A stretch of DNA of 64,000 nt from Geodermatophilus amargosae (GTDB lineage: Bacteria; Actinomycetota; Actinomycetes; Mycobacteriales; Geodermatophilaceae). The notes beneath the pieces are model-generated. The model was not told the origin of the DNA. It saw nothing but the letters and a program-made list of their open reading frames with translations, and did no database searches. The stretch covers positions 62,001 through 126,000 of the forward strand of contig NZ_FPBA01000013.1 in assembly GCF_900116515.1 (NCBI RefSeq). Reading direction: 5' to 3'. Below, piece by piece: positions 1-9,969 of this stretch. Every line of letters starts with the position of its first letter. Position 1 is the stretch's first letter. The position numbers were made by a program, and so were the translations under genes.

Positions 1-277
1 CCGACTGCTCCACGAGCGCGACGTCTTCGCCGGCGACCTCTACACCGGCGCGACCAGCCTGGTCGGTCTGTGCGGTGCGGTGGGGAGCGCGGGCGCGCTG
101 GTCGCGGTCGCCAACCTCGCGCCCGAGGACGCCGCCGCAGCCTTCGCCGGCGACGCGGAGGCCCAGGTGCGGCTGGCCGCCGTGGACCGCACGGCGTCCG
201 CCGACTTCCCGGCGGGCTACAAGCGGGCCGCCGCGGAGCGCTTCGGCACCTCGGTGGTCACCCGGGTGGGCGGCTGA
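1..277 (+). CDS. DHDPS/KDG-aldolase family protein, C-terminal part (cut by window edge)
   Basis: The open frame runs in from the left edge (first full codon at base 2), giving about 91 residues that end in VVTRVGG. The stretch GATSLVGLCGAVGSAGALV followed by ANLAPEDAAAAFAGD resembles the C-terminal barrel strand and helix of the dihydrodipicolinate synthase / N-acetylneuraminate lyase family, in which a G-V-I-S-V-x-x-N-x-x-P motif precedes the last helices. The catalytic Lys and Tyr lie outside the window. Members of this family cleave or dehydrate 2-keto-3-deoxy sugar acids. A sugar-acid dehydratase is encoded convergently only 6 bases away, so a 2-keto-3-deoxy-sugar-acid aldolase or dehydratase is a reasonable inference. 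True DapA is less likely in this context. Confidence 0.6.
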   Translation, partial: RLLHERDVFAGDLYTGATSLVGLCGAVGSAGALVAVANLAPEDAAAAFAGDAEAQVRLAAVDRTASADFPAGYKRAAAERFGTSVVTRVGG

Positions 278-283
278 CCGCGC

Positions 284-2002
284 TCAGTGGGACTCGCGGC
301 TCACCGCCGATCCGCTCGAGCCGACGAGGAAGTCCAGGTCCGCGCCGGTGTCGGCCTGCAGCACGTGGTCGACGTAGAGCCGCTCCCAGCCGCGCCGGGG
401 GTCGGCGAAGGCGGCGACGGTCGCCTCGCTCGGCCGGCGCCGGGCCAGTTCGTCGTCCGGGACCTCGACGTCGATCCGCCGGGCCGCGACGTCCAGCGTG
501 ACGACGTCGCCGGTGCGCACGAGGGCCAGCGGGCCGCCGGCCGCCGCCTCCGGCGCCACGTGCAGGACGACGGTGCCGTAGGCGGTGCCGCTCATCCGCC
601 CGTCGCACACCCGCACCATGTCGCGCACCCCCTGCTCCAGCAGCTTCCTCGGCAGCGGCATGTTCGAGACCTCGGGCATGCCGGGGTAGCCCTTCGGGCC
701 ACAGCCCCGCAGGACGAGCACCGAGTCGGCGTCGACGTCGAGGTCGGGGTCGTCCAGCCGGGCGTGGAGGTCCTCGATGGAGTCGAAGACCACCGCCCGG
801 CCGCGGTGCCGCATGAGGTGTGGCGACGCCGCGGCCGGCTTGACGACCGCGCCGGACGGCGCGAGGTTCCCGCGCAGGACGGCGATGCCCCCGTGCTCGA
901 CCAGCGGCTCCCCGCGAGGCCGGATCACCTGCGGGTCCCAGATCGGGGCGTCGTCGAGGGTGTCGACCAGCGGTCTGCCAGTGACGGTGATCGCGGTCGG
1001 GTCGAGCAGGTCGCGGACCTGGGCCAGCACGGCGAGCAGGCCGCCGGCGCGGTGGAGGTCCTCCATGAGGAACCGCCCCGCCGGGAGCAGGTCGACGAGC
1101 ACCGGCACGCCCGAGCCGATGCGGTCGAAGTCGTCGAGCGTCAGGTCGATCCCCAGCCGGCCGGCGATGGCCAGCAGGTGGACGACGGCGTTCGTCGACC
1201 CGCCGATGGCGGCCAGCGCCACGATGGCGTTGGCGAAGGACCCCTCGGTGAGGAACGTCGAGGGCCGGCGGTCGGCGGCCACCATCTCCACCACCAGCCG
1301 ACCCGTTCCGTGCGCGGCCTCCAGCAGGCGGCTGTCCGCGGCGGGGGTGCCGGCGACCCCGGGGACGACGGTGCCCAGCGCCTCGGCGACGAGCGCCATG
1401 GTCGAGGCGGTGCCCATCGTGTTGCAGTGCCCGCGGCTGCGGATCATCGCCGACTCGGACCGCGTGAACTCCTCCGCCGACAACGTGCCCGCGCGGACCT
1501 CCTCGGAGAGCCGGAACACGTCGGTGCCGCAGCCCAGCGGCACCCCGCGGAAGGTGCCGGTCAGCATGGGCCCGCCCGGGACGACGACAGCGGGCAGGTC
1601 GACCGAGGCGGCGGCCATGAGGAGCGACGGGATCGTCTTGTCGCACCCGCCGAGCAGCACCAGCCCGTCGACCGGGTTGGCCCTGAACATCTCCTCCATC
1701 TGCATCGCGGCCAGGTTGCGCCAGAGCATCGCCGTGGGCCGGACCTGCGTCTCGCCCAGACCGAGCACGGGCAGTTCCAGCGGGGTGCCGCCGGCGGCGT
1801 GGACGCCGTCGCGCACGGCGGCCGCGACCTCGGAGAGGTGGCGGTTGCAGGGCACGAGGTCGGAGGCGGTGTTCGCGATGGCGATCTGTGGGCGGCCGAA
1901 CGCGTCGTCCGGGACGCCGCGGCGCATCCACGCCCGGTGGATGTAGGCGTTGCGGACGTCGCCGGAGTACCACTGCGCGCTGCGGAGGGTCACGGCCGCC
2001 AT
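284..2002 (-). CDS. IlvD/Edd family sugar-acid dehydratase
   Basis: A 572-residue member of the Fe-S-dependent dihydroxy-acid / 6-phosphogluconate dehydratase family. Three likely cluster cysteines are visible: Cys52 (PCN), Cys120 (GGCDKT) and Cys193 (GHCNTMG). Also present are GGSTNAVVHL, GCGPKGYPGMPEV and DGRMSGTAYG near the C-terminus. The RSAQWYSGD opening and the GHCNTMGTASTM motif are closer to L-arabonate/xylonate-type dehydratases than to the branched-chain IlvD. It would convert an aldonic acid to its 2-keto-3-deoxy derivative in the cytoplasm. I chose ATG 2002 because GGAGCGAGG lies just upstream; an in-frame start 39 bases earlier adds residues the family lacks. It lies 84 bases after the esterase gene, probably in the same operon. 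The substrate cannot be read from sequence. Confidence 0.8.
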   Translation of the reverse strand: MAAVTLRSAQWYSGDVRNAYIHRAWMRRGVPDDAFGRPQIAIANTASDLVPCNRHLSEVAAAVRDGVHAAGGTPLELPVLGLGETQVRPTAMLWRNLAAMQMEEMFRANPVDGLVLLGGCDKTIPSLLMAAASVDLPAVVVPGGPMLTGTFRGVPLGCGTDVFRLSEEVRAGTLSAEEFTRSESAMIRSRGHCNTMGTASTMALVAEALGTVVPGVAGTPAADSRLLEAAHGTGRLVVEMVAADRRPSTFLTEGSFANAIVALAAIGGSTNAVVHLLAIAGRLGIDLTLDDFDRIGSGVPVLVDLLPAGRFLMEDLHRAGGLLAVLAQVRDLLDPTAITVTGRPLVDTLDDAPIWDPQVIRPRGEPLVEHGGIAVLRGNLAPSGAVVKPAAASPHLMRHRGRAVVFDSIEDLHARLDDPDLDVDADSVLVLRGCGPKGYPGMPEVSNMPLPRKLLEQGVRDMVRVCDGRMSGTAYGTVVLHVAPEAAAGGPLALVRTGDVVTLDVAARRIDVEVPDDELARRRPSEATVAAFADPRRGWERLYVDHVLQADTGADLDFLVGSSGSAVSRESH

Positions 2003-2086
2003 CCTCGCTCCGTGCTCGGACGGTGGTCCAGACGAGCGCACGCACCGTGCGGGCCGTCGTCCTGACCGGGCCGGGAGAGGAGGCGG

Positions 2087-3064
2087 TCAGACGGCGGCGT
2101 CCCGCCTCCGCTCGGTGCCGAGGACCACGTCGGCCATCAGGGTCAGCGCCCGCTCCACCGGCTCGACGTCGGCCGCCGGCATGTTGAGGAAGCCGTGCAG
2201 CATGCCGGGCACCAGCACCTGACGGACGTCGACGCCGGCGAGCGCCAGCGCCGCCGTGAACGCCTCGGCCGAGGCGCGCAGGTCGTCGTACTCGGAGTTG
2301 AGCAGCAGGACCGGGCAGAGCCCGTCGAGGACGGCGGTGGCCGGCATCGCGTACCCGTCGGCCCGGCTCTCCGGCCCGCCCAGGTAGTTACGGGTGATCG
2401 ACGCGCGGTCCTCGGGCAGGAAGCGGAGCAGCCGCGGGACCTCGGTCATGAGCGCCGCGAGCGCCGTGGACGGGGCCGGGACGACGGCGTGCAGTGTCGT
2501 GTAGGCCAGCACCAGGGCCGCGGGCTGCCAGCCGTCGTCGTCGCGGAGTCGCAGGGCCGCCCCGGTGGCCAGGTTGCCGCCGGCGCTGGCGCCGCCGACC
2601 GTGATGCGGTCGGGGTCGATGCCCAGGTCGGCGGCGGAGTCGCGGACCCAGCGCACGGCGGCGACGGCGTCGTCGTGGGGGACCGGGTAGGTGACCCCGC
2701 CGACGCAGAGCCGGTAGTCGACGCTCACGACGACCGCGTCGGCCCGCTCGCAGACCTGCCGCGCGGTCCAGTCGGCCTCCGGCATGTCCAGGTCGCCCAT
2801 GCGGAAGGCCCCGCCGTGCAGCCACACGAAGCACGGCCGGCCGCCGCCGCCGCCCTCGGGCTCGTAGACGCGCACGGGCACGTCGCCGTGCGGCCCAGGC
2901 GCCGACGCCGACCGCGTGGCGACGGCCGGCGGCTCGGGTGCCCCGGCGATCGACGTGAACGCGTCCAGCCGCGCGCGCTGCTCCGGGTCGGCCAGGCCCT
3001 GCTCGAAGGACTCGATGCCCTCGAGCAGGTGCAGGTTCGAGGCGATGGCGGGATGGATCGGCAC
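2087..3064 (-). CDS. HSL-type (family IV) alpha/beta-hydrolase esterase
   Basis: A 325-residue alpha/beta hydrolase of the hormone-sensitive-lipase group. The oxyanion motif HGGAF is at residues 83-87 and the nucleophile Ser160 lies in GGASAGGN. Asp260 (SEYDD) and His290 (MLHGF) complete the triad. No signal peptide is visible, so it is cytoplasmic. The GTG start at 3064 is preceded by GGAGG at a good distance, whereas longer in-frame starts reach back towards the IclR gene and look non-coding. In this glycan locus it may remove acyl groups from imported oligosaccharides, although the family mostly shows short-chain ester activity in vitro. A 17-bp regulatory motif lies about 70 bases upstream. 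Confidence 0.8.
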   Translation of the reverse strand: MPIHPAIASNLHLLEGIESFEQGLADPEQRARLDAFTSIAGAPEPPAVATRSASAPGPHGDVPVRVYEPEGGGGGRPCFVWLHGGAFRMGDLDMPEADWTARQVCERADAVVVSVDYRLCVGGVTYPVPHDDAVAAVRWVRDSAADLGIDPDRITVGGASAGGNLATGAALRLRDDDGWQPAALVLAYTTLHAVVPAPSTALAALMTEVPRLLRFLPEDRASITRNYLGGPESRADGYAMPATAVLDGLCPVLLLNSEYDDLRASAEAFTAALALAGVDVRQVLVPGMLHGFLNMPAADVEPVERALTLMADVVLGTERRRDAAV

Positions 3065-3132
3065 GGGTCCTCCGGCGGGTCGGCGGTGGTCCAGGCCACC
3101 TTCGCCATCAGGCCGGCCGTCGGGCGATGCAC

Positions 3133-3149
3133 CTGCCATTGACCGGCAG
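3133..3149. promoter_or_regulatory. Operator-like motif, site 2 of 4
   Basis: CTGCCATTGACCGGCAG has six-base arms around a five-base spacer with one arm mismatch, and an extra C/G pair on each side extends the symmetry. It lies between the IclR gene and the esterase start, about 70 bases upstream of the esterase GTG. The same 17-mer pattern recurs at 4063-4079, 19353-19369 and 22571-22587. Confidence 0.6.
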
Positions 3150-3212
3150 GGACGGCCCCGTCCGGAGGCTCGGCCCGAGCGTGCGAGGGCTGAGAGGGAC
3201 GGGGTCCTCCGA

Positions 3213-4016
3213 TCAGCGGCCGAGCGGCCGCCGGGCACCGAGCTCACGGGAGATCGCGCGTGCCGCGGTGCGCACGGCCGGGCCGAGCAGCCGCGCGTCG
3301 GCGCGCTCCTCCGGCACGACCACCGACAGCGCCGCCGACAGCCGGTCCTGCGCGTCGAACACGGGCGCGGCGACGGACACCAGCGGCTGGGGGACCTTGC
3401 GGCGGAAGTGCGCGAGCCCCTCGCGGCGGACGTCGGCGAGCGTCCGCCGTAGCGCCGCCTCCGACACCGGGACCCGCTCGGGCTCGTGCAGCAGCGGCCG
3501 GGACAGGTACTCCTCCTGCACGTCGTGGTCGGCGTAGGCGAGCAGCACGAGGCCGACGCCGGTCGAGTGCAGCGGCAGCCGGCCGCCCACCTGGTAGAGC
3601 ACCGGGATCGCCGCGTGCGCCGAGAGCCGCTCCACCAGGACGGCGTCCCCGCCCTCCCGCACGGCGAGCAGCACGTGCTGGCGGGTGACCTCCTCGAGGT
3701 CGCCCAGGTAGGGCATCGCCACCTGGCGCAGGCCGCGGGCGCGTGGCGCCAGCGAGGCGACCTCCCACAGCCGCAGCCCCACGGTGAACCGGCCGTCGGC
3801 GCCGCGCTCGAGCGCGCCCCAGGCCTGCAGCCGCCCGGCGAGCCGGAGCGTGGAACTGGTCGGGATGCCGCTGCGGCGGGACAGCTCGCCGAGGGTCAGC
3901 GCGGGGTGTGCGGCGTCGAAGGCGGACAGCAGTGCCAGCGCCCGGTCGACCACCGGATCGCCCTGTGGCGGCCGGCGGCCGCGGACGCGCGCCACGGGGG
4001 GTGGGTCGTCGGTCAT
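3213..4016 (-). CDS. IclR family transcriptional regulator (probable glycan-locus regulator)
   Basis: A 267-residue IclR protein. The winged HTH spans about residues 20-80 (DRALALLSAF, then TLGELSRRSGIPTSSTLRLAGRLQ), and the effector-binding domain fills about 95-260 (PLHSTGVGLVLLAYA, SVAAPVFDAQDRLSAALSVVV). It is divergent from the ABC importer operon and upstream of the esterase and dehydratase on its own strand. IclR proteins bind short palindromes and respond to sugar-acid or aromatic metabolites. The shared 17-bp motif lies just upstream of its start (4063-4079) and at three other places in the locus, so autoregulation plus control of the whole cluster is a strong inference. Confidence 0.85.
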   Translation of the reverse strand: MTDDPPPVARVRGRRPPQGDPVVDRALALLSAFDAAHPALTLGELSRRSGIPTSSTLRLAGRLQAWGALERGADGRFTVGLRLWEVASLAPRARGLRQVAMPYLGDLEEVTRQHVLLAVREGGDAVLVERLSAHAAIPVLYQVGGRLPLHSTGVGLVLLAYADHDVQEEYLSRPLLHEPERVPVSEAALRRTLADVRREGLAHFRRKVPQPLVSVAAPVFDAQDRLSAALSVVVPEERADARLLGPAVRTAARAISRELGARRPLGR

Positions 4017-4200
4017 CTCCCGGTCACCTCCCGGTCACTGATGAGGCGCGCACCACACTGGCGTTCCATTCAACGGCATTGTGCCTGACGCCACACCCGG
4101 GTCGTCCTCATCGTCTACGTCAGTCGGGCGGAGTCGCCCGCGCGGCCGCCGGTCGGCCGTCCAGACCCCTCGACCCGTCGAGGATGGGGAGCCAGGACAC
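4017..4200. promoter_or_regulatory. Divergent intergenic region, IclR / ABC importer
   Basis: These 184 bases separate the IclR gene from the importer operon and must hold both promoters. The only clear structure I see is the 17-bp motif at 4063-4079. No convincing -35/-10 pair could be fixed by eye. Confidence 0.5.
4063..4079. promoter_or_regulatory. Operator-like motif, site 1 of 4
   Basis: GTTCCATTCAACGGCAT matches the site at 3133-3149 at 12 of 17 positions, including the core CCATT-A-CGGCA. It also sits within a slightly wider imperfect palindrome, TGGCGTT-N6-AACGGCA (4059-4078). It is 47 bases from the IclR start and 122 bases from the importer start, so it could serve both. Confidence 0.55.
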
Positions 4201-5811
4201 ATGATCAAGATCTCTCGACTGCGACTGCGACTGCGCAGCTCGGCCACGCGGCCGATGTCGGTCCGCATCGGTGCGGCGACCATCGCCCTCGCGACGGCCA
4301 CCACGCTGGCCGCCTGCGGTGGCAACGGCGGCGGCGGTGGCGGCGGCGGCGCCGGCAGCGCGAGTGCCGAGGGCACGCTGACCTTCGCCTACGACGCGGA
4401 CGCCGCCCCGACCGGCTACGACCCGCTGCTCTACTCGCAGGGCCAGTTCACCTTCTTCAGCGCGATGTACGACGCGCTGTTCGTGACCCAGGCCGACGGC
4501 ACCGTCGCACCGAGCCTGGTGACCGAGTTCTCCAACAACCCCGAGAACACCCAGACGACGCTGTCCCTGCGGGAGGGCGTCACCTTCACCGACGGGTCGC
4601 CGCTGGACGCCGAGCTGGTCAAGGTCAACCTCGACCGGCGCAGCGACGAGGACCTGGAGGCCTACGGCGCCATCGCCCCCGGCGGCGCGAGCGAGATCAC
4701 CGACGTCACGGTGTCCGACCCGCAGACCGTGGTCATCACCTGGGCCCAGCCGCAGGCGACGCCCGAGAACAACCTCGTCGACACCGCCGGCATCATCGTC
4801 GGCCCGGCCGGCGTCGCCGACCCCTCATCGCTGGAGACCACGCCGGACGGCTCGGGCGCCTACACGCTCAACGCCGACGAGACGACGCGGGCGAGCACCT
4901 ACACCCTCGACAAGAACGACGAGGCGTGGGCCGCCGACGAGTGGAGCTACGACACGATCGTCTTCGACGTCATCACCGACCCGCAGGCCCTCGCCAACGC
5001 GGTGGTCTCCGGCCAGGCCGACGTCGCGACCGTCCTGGACCCGACGACGATCGACCTGGTCGAGCAGCGGCAGCGGACGGTGAGCGTCGGCGGCACCATC
5101 GTCGGCTTCCCGGTCATCGACAAGACCGGCGCGAACAACCCCGCCTTCGCCAGCGAGCAGGTGCGGCTGGCGATGATCCACGCCACCGACCGCGAGACGC
5201 TGGTCAACGACCTGCACGACGGCTCCCGGCCGACGTCGCAGCTGTTCCCCGAGAGCGCTCCCGGGTTCGACCCGGCGATCGACGAGGAGTTCGCCTACGA
5301 CCCCGACCGCGCCCGGGAGCTGCTCGCCGAGGCCGGGTTCCCGGACGGCATCGACGTCAACTACACGGTCCTCGGGCAGCCGGACGAGGACGCCGTCGCG
5401 ATCCAGGGCCAGTGGGCCGAGGTCGGGATCCGGCTGAACTTCGTCACCGCGACCTCGACCGACCAGGTGTTCGCCGCGGTGCGCACCGACCCGGTCATCT
5501 TCGGCCCCTTCACCGTCGGCGCGCAGCCCGCCGGCTTCATCGCCGGCGTGCTCTACGGCGGGTTCATGAACATGCAGGGCGCCACCGAGCCGGAGATCGA
5601 GTCCTCCCTCGGCGCTGCCCTCGGTGCCACCGGTGACGCGCAGGAGCACGCCCTGACCGACCTCAACCGGGCCATCACCGCCAACGGCTGGTTCGTCCCG
5701 GTGTACGAGGACTTCACCTACGCCGGCTACAACGCCGAGTCCGTGTCGGAGCCGGCCTTCGCCGGGACCAACAACTACCTGGTCCTGTCGGAGATCCAGC
5801 CCGCCAGCTGA
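4201..5811 (+). CDS. ABC importer solute-binding lipoprotein, family 5 (oligopeptide/oligosaccharide type)
   Basis: A 536-residue SBP_bac_5 protein. It has an Arg-rich N-terminus, a hydrophobic stretch and a lipobox LAAC with Cys39, followed by a long Gly linker. The mature part has typical family-5 features: an early YDPLLYSQ segment, LREGVTFTDGSPLDAELVK, and a C-terminal half with FAYDPDRARELLAEAGFP. It would be anchored outside the membrane and deliver ligand to the permeases encoded downstream. Family 5 proteins bind peptides, nickel chelates, opines or oligosaccharides; the glycosidase context favours oligosaccharides here. ATG 4201 was chosen for the AGGA just upstream. A later in-frame ATG (4255) would also leave a usable signal peptide. 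Confidence 0.85.
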   Translation: MIKISRLRLRLRSSATRPMSVRIGAATIALATATTLAACGGNGGGGGGGGAGSASAEGTLTFAYDADAAPTGYDPLLYSQGQFTFFSAMYDALFVTQADGTVAPSLVTEFSNNPENTQTTLSLREGVTFTDGSPLDAELVKVNLDRRSDEDLEAYGAIAPGGASEITDVTVSDPQTVVITWAQPQATPENNLVDTAGIIVGPAGVADPSSLETTPDGSGAYTLNADETTRASTYTLDKNDEAWAADEWSYDTIVFDVITDPQALANAVVSGQADVATVLDPTTIDLVEQRQRTVSVGGTIVGFPVIDKTGANNPAFASEQVRLAMIHATDRETLVNDLHDGSRPTSQLFPESAPGFDPAIDEEFAYDPDRARELLAEAGFPDGIDVNYTVLGQPDEDAVAIQGQWAEVGIRLNFVTATSTDQVFAAVRTDPVIFGPFTVGAQPAGFIAGVLYGGFMNMQGATEPEIESSLGAALGATGDAQEHALTDLNRAITANGWFVPVYEDFTYAGYNAESVSEPAFAGTNNYLVLSEIQPAS

Positions 5812-5817
5812 GGCCAC

Positions 5818-5855
5818 CGGCCGGTGGCCGCGGAACCCTCCGCGGCCACCGGCCG
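5818..5855 (+). terminator. Intercistronic GC-rich hairpin after the binding-protein gene
   Basis: A perfect 17-bp stem (5818-5834 with 5839-5855) and a 4-base loop ACCC begin 7 bases after the stop codon. There is no T-tract. A competing 18-bp palindrome (5812-5829) overlaps its left arm. Such hairpins between a binding-protein gene and its permease genes usually act as attenuators or RNA-stability elements that give the binding protein excess expression. Confidence 0.7.
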
Positions 5856-5902
5856 TGCCCGACCACCCCACTGACCCGGCACCCACGGACAAGGGACCCG
5901 AG

Positions 5903-6844
5903 ATGCTCGCCTACGTCGCCAAGCGACTGGCCCTGGCGGTCGGCACCGTGCTCGCCGCGGTCGTGATCGTCTTCCTGCTGGTGCACGCCAGCGACACCAC
6001 CCCCGGCGCCGTCCGTGCCGGTGCGGGCGCCACCGCCGAGCGGGTCGCCGCGGAGAACGAGGCCCTGGGCTGGAACCGTCCGCTGTGGGTGCAGTTCACC
6101 GACTACCTGGGGCAGCTCGTGCAAGGCGACCTGGGGACCTCGCTCGTCGACGGCCGCGACATCGCCGCCGACCTCGCCGACCGGCTGCCGGTGACCGCCT
6201 CGATCGCGCTGTTCGCCACTCTGCTGTCGGGCCTGGTCGGGGTCTTCCTCGGCGTCACCGCCGCCGTCCGCGGCGGTCGCCTCGGCCGGCTCATCACCAC
6301 CGGCAGCGGCGTCGCGCTGTCCCTGCCCGCGTTCTGGGTGGGGATCCTGTTCGTCTACCTCCTGTCGCTGCAGCTGGGGTGGTTCCCCGCCACCGGCTAC
6401 ACCGAGTTCTCCTCCGACCCGCTCGGGTGGCTCTCGAGCATCGCGATCCCGGTGATCACCCTGGCCGTCGGCGGTGCCGCGATCATCGCCCGCACCGCCG
6501 CGGCCGGGATGCGCGAGGCCCTCACCCAGGAGCACATCCGCACGCTGCGGGCCATGGGGACGCCGCGGTGGCGGATCCGGTACGTGCACGCACTCCGATA
6601 CGCCAGCGTGCCGGTGGTCTCCACGCTCGGCATCCAGTTCATCGCGCTGTTCGGCGGCTCGGTGATCATCGAGAACCTCTTCGCGCTGCCCGGCCTCGGC
6701 CAGGCCAGCCAGGTCGCCGCGTCCTCGAGCGACTTCCCCGCGCTGGTCGGCGTCGTCGTCGTGGCCACGGTGGTCGTGGTCGTCACCAACCTGCTGCTCG
6801 ACCTCGTCGTCGCCGCCCTGGACCCGAAGGTGCGCACCTCATGA
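5903..6844 (+). CDS. ABC importer permease 1 (DppB-like)
   Basis: A 313-residue inner-membrane permease of the DppB/OppB type. It has an N-terminal TM helix (about 9-28), then a periplasmic segment (WNRPLWVQFTDYLGQLVQGDLGTS) and five more hydrophobic segments. The ATPase-contact EAA loop lies at about 200-235 (AGMREALTQEHIRTLRAMG). The C-terminal LDPKVR is typical of the family. Its stop overlaps the next start by ATGA, so the two are translationally coupled. It would form the channel with the permease half of the following fusion protein. Confidence 0.88.
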   Translation: MLAYVAKRLALAVGTVLAAVVIVFLLVHASDTTPGAVRAGAGATAERVAAENEALGWNRPLWVQFTDYLGQLVQGDLGTSLVDGRDIAADLADRLPVTASIALFATLLSGLVGVFLGVTAAVRGGRLGRLITTGSGVALSLPAFWVGILFVYLLSLQLGWFPATGYTEFSSDPLGWLSSIAIPVITLAVGGAAIIARTAAAGMREALTQEHIRTLRAMGTPRWRIRYVHALRYASVPVVSTLGIQFIALFGGSVIIENLFALPGLGQASQVAASSSDFPALVGVVVVATVVVVVTNLLLDLVVAALDPKVRTS

Positions 6845-8873
6845 GCGTCATCCCCCTCGACGCGGCCGACGAGGTCGCCACCGAACCCGTCCCGCCGGCC
6901 CGGCGCCGCCGCGGCCTCCCTGGCCTCCTCCGCCGTCCCGGCGGGATCTTCGGCGCCGCCTGGCTGACCTTCGTCATCGTGGCGTCGCTCACCGCGCCGC
7001 TGTGGCGGCCGTTCGAGCCCGGCCAGCAGGACACCGCCAACCGGCTCGCGCTGCCCTCGGCCGAGCACTGGCTGGGCACCGACCCGCTGGGCCGCGACCT
7101 GCTCTCGCGGATCTTCACCGCCGGCTCGCTGCCGCTGCTGTCCTCGGCGCTCATGCTCGTCGTCGCCTTCGGCATCGGCCTGCCGCTCGCGCTGATCGCC
7201 GCCGAGCGCGGCCGCCGTGTCGAGCGGGTCATCAGCCGGGTCACCGAGGTCTTCCTCGCACTCCCGGCCACGATCCTGCTGCTGGCGCTCATCGGCGTGA
7301 TCGGCAACCGGCTCTACCCGGTGATGGCGGTCCTCGGTGTGCTCATCTCCGCCGCGGTCTACCGCGTGCTGCTCGGGGTCGCGCAGTCGGTGCGCCAGCG
7401 GCTCTACGTCGACGCCGCCCGGGTCAACGGCCTGGGCTCGCTGCGGGTGAACCTCGTCCACGTGCTGCCCTCGATGGCCACCGTCGTGGCGGTGCAGGCC
7501 GCGCAGCTGTTCGGCATCGGCCTGCTCATCGTCGCGGGCCTGGCCTTCCTCGGGTTCGGGCCGGGCGAGCCCGAGCCCAGCTGGGGCTTCATGATCCAGG
7601 ACGCGTCGGGCTACATCTACACGTCGCCGTGGCTGATGGTCCCCACGGGCCTGGTGCTCGCACTGACGGTCGTCGCGGCCAACGAGCTCGCCGACGCGCT
7701 GGCGGGCAGGGCCGCCGGTGCACGCGGGACCCGCCGTCGCCGCCGTCCGCTGCGCCGGGCCGTCGCCGCAGCCGCCGTGCCGGACGGCACCCCGGCCGAC
7801 CCGGCCGCCGTCCTCGAGGTCCGGGACCTCACCGTGTCCGTCGACGACGGCCCGGACCTGGTCACCGGCGTCTCCTTCTCTCTGCGGCAGGGGCAGGTCC
7901 TCGGTCTGGTCGGCGAGTCCGGCTGCGGCAAGACGATGACCGCCCGCTCGCTCCTGGGGCTGCTGCCCGACGGGGTCTCGGTCACCGGCGGATCCATCCG
8001 CTGGCAGGGCCGCGAGCTGGCCGGTCTGCCCGAGACCGAGCTCAACCGCATCCGCGGCCGGGAGATCGCGATGATCTCCCAGGAGCCGATGGTCGCCCTC
8101 GACCCGATGTTCTCCATCGCCACCCAGCTCGTCGGCCCGATCCGCCGCTTCCGCGAGGTGGGCCGGTCCCAGGCGAAGAGGATCGCCGCCGAGCTGCTGC
8201 GCAACGTCGGCATCGTCGACGCCGAGCGGGTGCTGAAGAGCTACCCGCACCAGCTGTCGGGCGGCATGGCACAGCGGGTCTGCATCGCGCTGGCGCTGAC
8301 CGGTGAGCCGCAGCTGCTCGTCGCCGACGAGCCGACCACCGCCCTCGACGTCACCGTGCAGGCCGAGATCCTGTCGCTGCTGCGCGCGCTCGTCCGTGAC
8401 ACCGGCCTGTCGGTCGTCATCGTCAGCCACGACCTCGGTGTGGTCGCCGACATCTGCGACGACGTCGCGGTGATGTACGCCGGCCAGGCCGTCGAGTCCG
8501 GCACCGCCGAGGCCGTCCTGGACGCGCCCGCGCACCCGTACACGATGGCGCTGCTCGGGGCGAACCCGCACGTGCCCGAGGGCGAGCCGGTGCCCGAGCG
8601 GCTGGCCTCGATCGCCGGCACCGTCCCCCCGCCCGGCTCGTGGCCGACCGGCTGCCGGTTCGCCACTCGCTGCCGCTTCGCGCAGGAGAAGTGCACCGTG
8701 CCCTTCCCGGCGCTGCCCGCCCACGGCGCGGGCTCGGTCCTCTGCATCCGGGTCGACGAGCTCAGCCGTGAGCACGCCACCTGGACGCCGGAGCGCGCAG
8801 GCGACGAGATCCAGCCCGGTGCCGAGGTCCTGGCGCCGGCCGACGAGACCGCCCCGACCGCTGGAGTGTCCTC

Positions 8874-8877
<4 letters not shown>
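6841..8877 (+). CDS. Fused ABC permease (DppC-like) and ATPase (DppD-like)
   Basis: A 678-residue fusion. Residues 1 to about 285 are a DppC-type permease: N-terminal TM after an Arg-rich stretch, GTDPLGRDLLSRI, EAA loop around YVDAARVNGLGSLRVNLVHVL. A basic Arg/Ala linker (about 287-320) joins it to an ATPase. Walker A GESGCGKT lies at about 358-365, followed by LSGGMAQR, the Walker B LLVADEPTTALD, the H-loop SHDLG and the Cys-containing oligopeptide-ABC C-terminal segment. The start is ATG 6841, overlapping the previous stop; longer in-frame upstream sequence is a shadow of the DppB gene. It overlaps the next gene by 4 bases. The ATPase half would pair with the separate DppF-like ATPase. 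Confidence 0.88.
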
Positions 8878-9959
<1,082 letters not shown>

Positions 9960-9969
9960 CGGGAGACAC

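Noticed and set aside
258-2065. Long open frames on both strands over the dehydratase gene
   Set aside because: They are GC-rich shadows with Arg/Pro/Gly-dominated translations. Only the minus frame with Fe-S motifs matches a protein family.
6085-6840. Upstream in-frame extension of the permease-ATPase fusion
   Set aside because: The added residues are a frame shadow of the first permease. ATG 6841 overlaps the preceding stop in the usual ATGA way.
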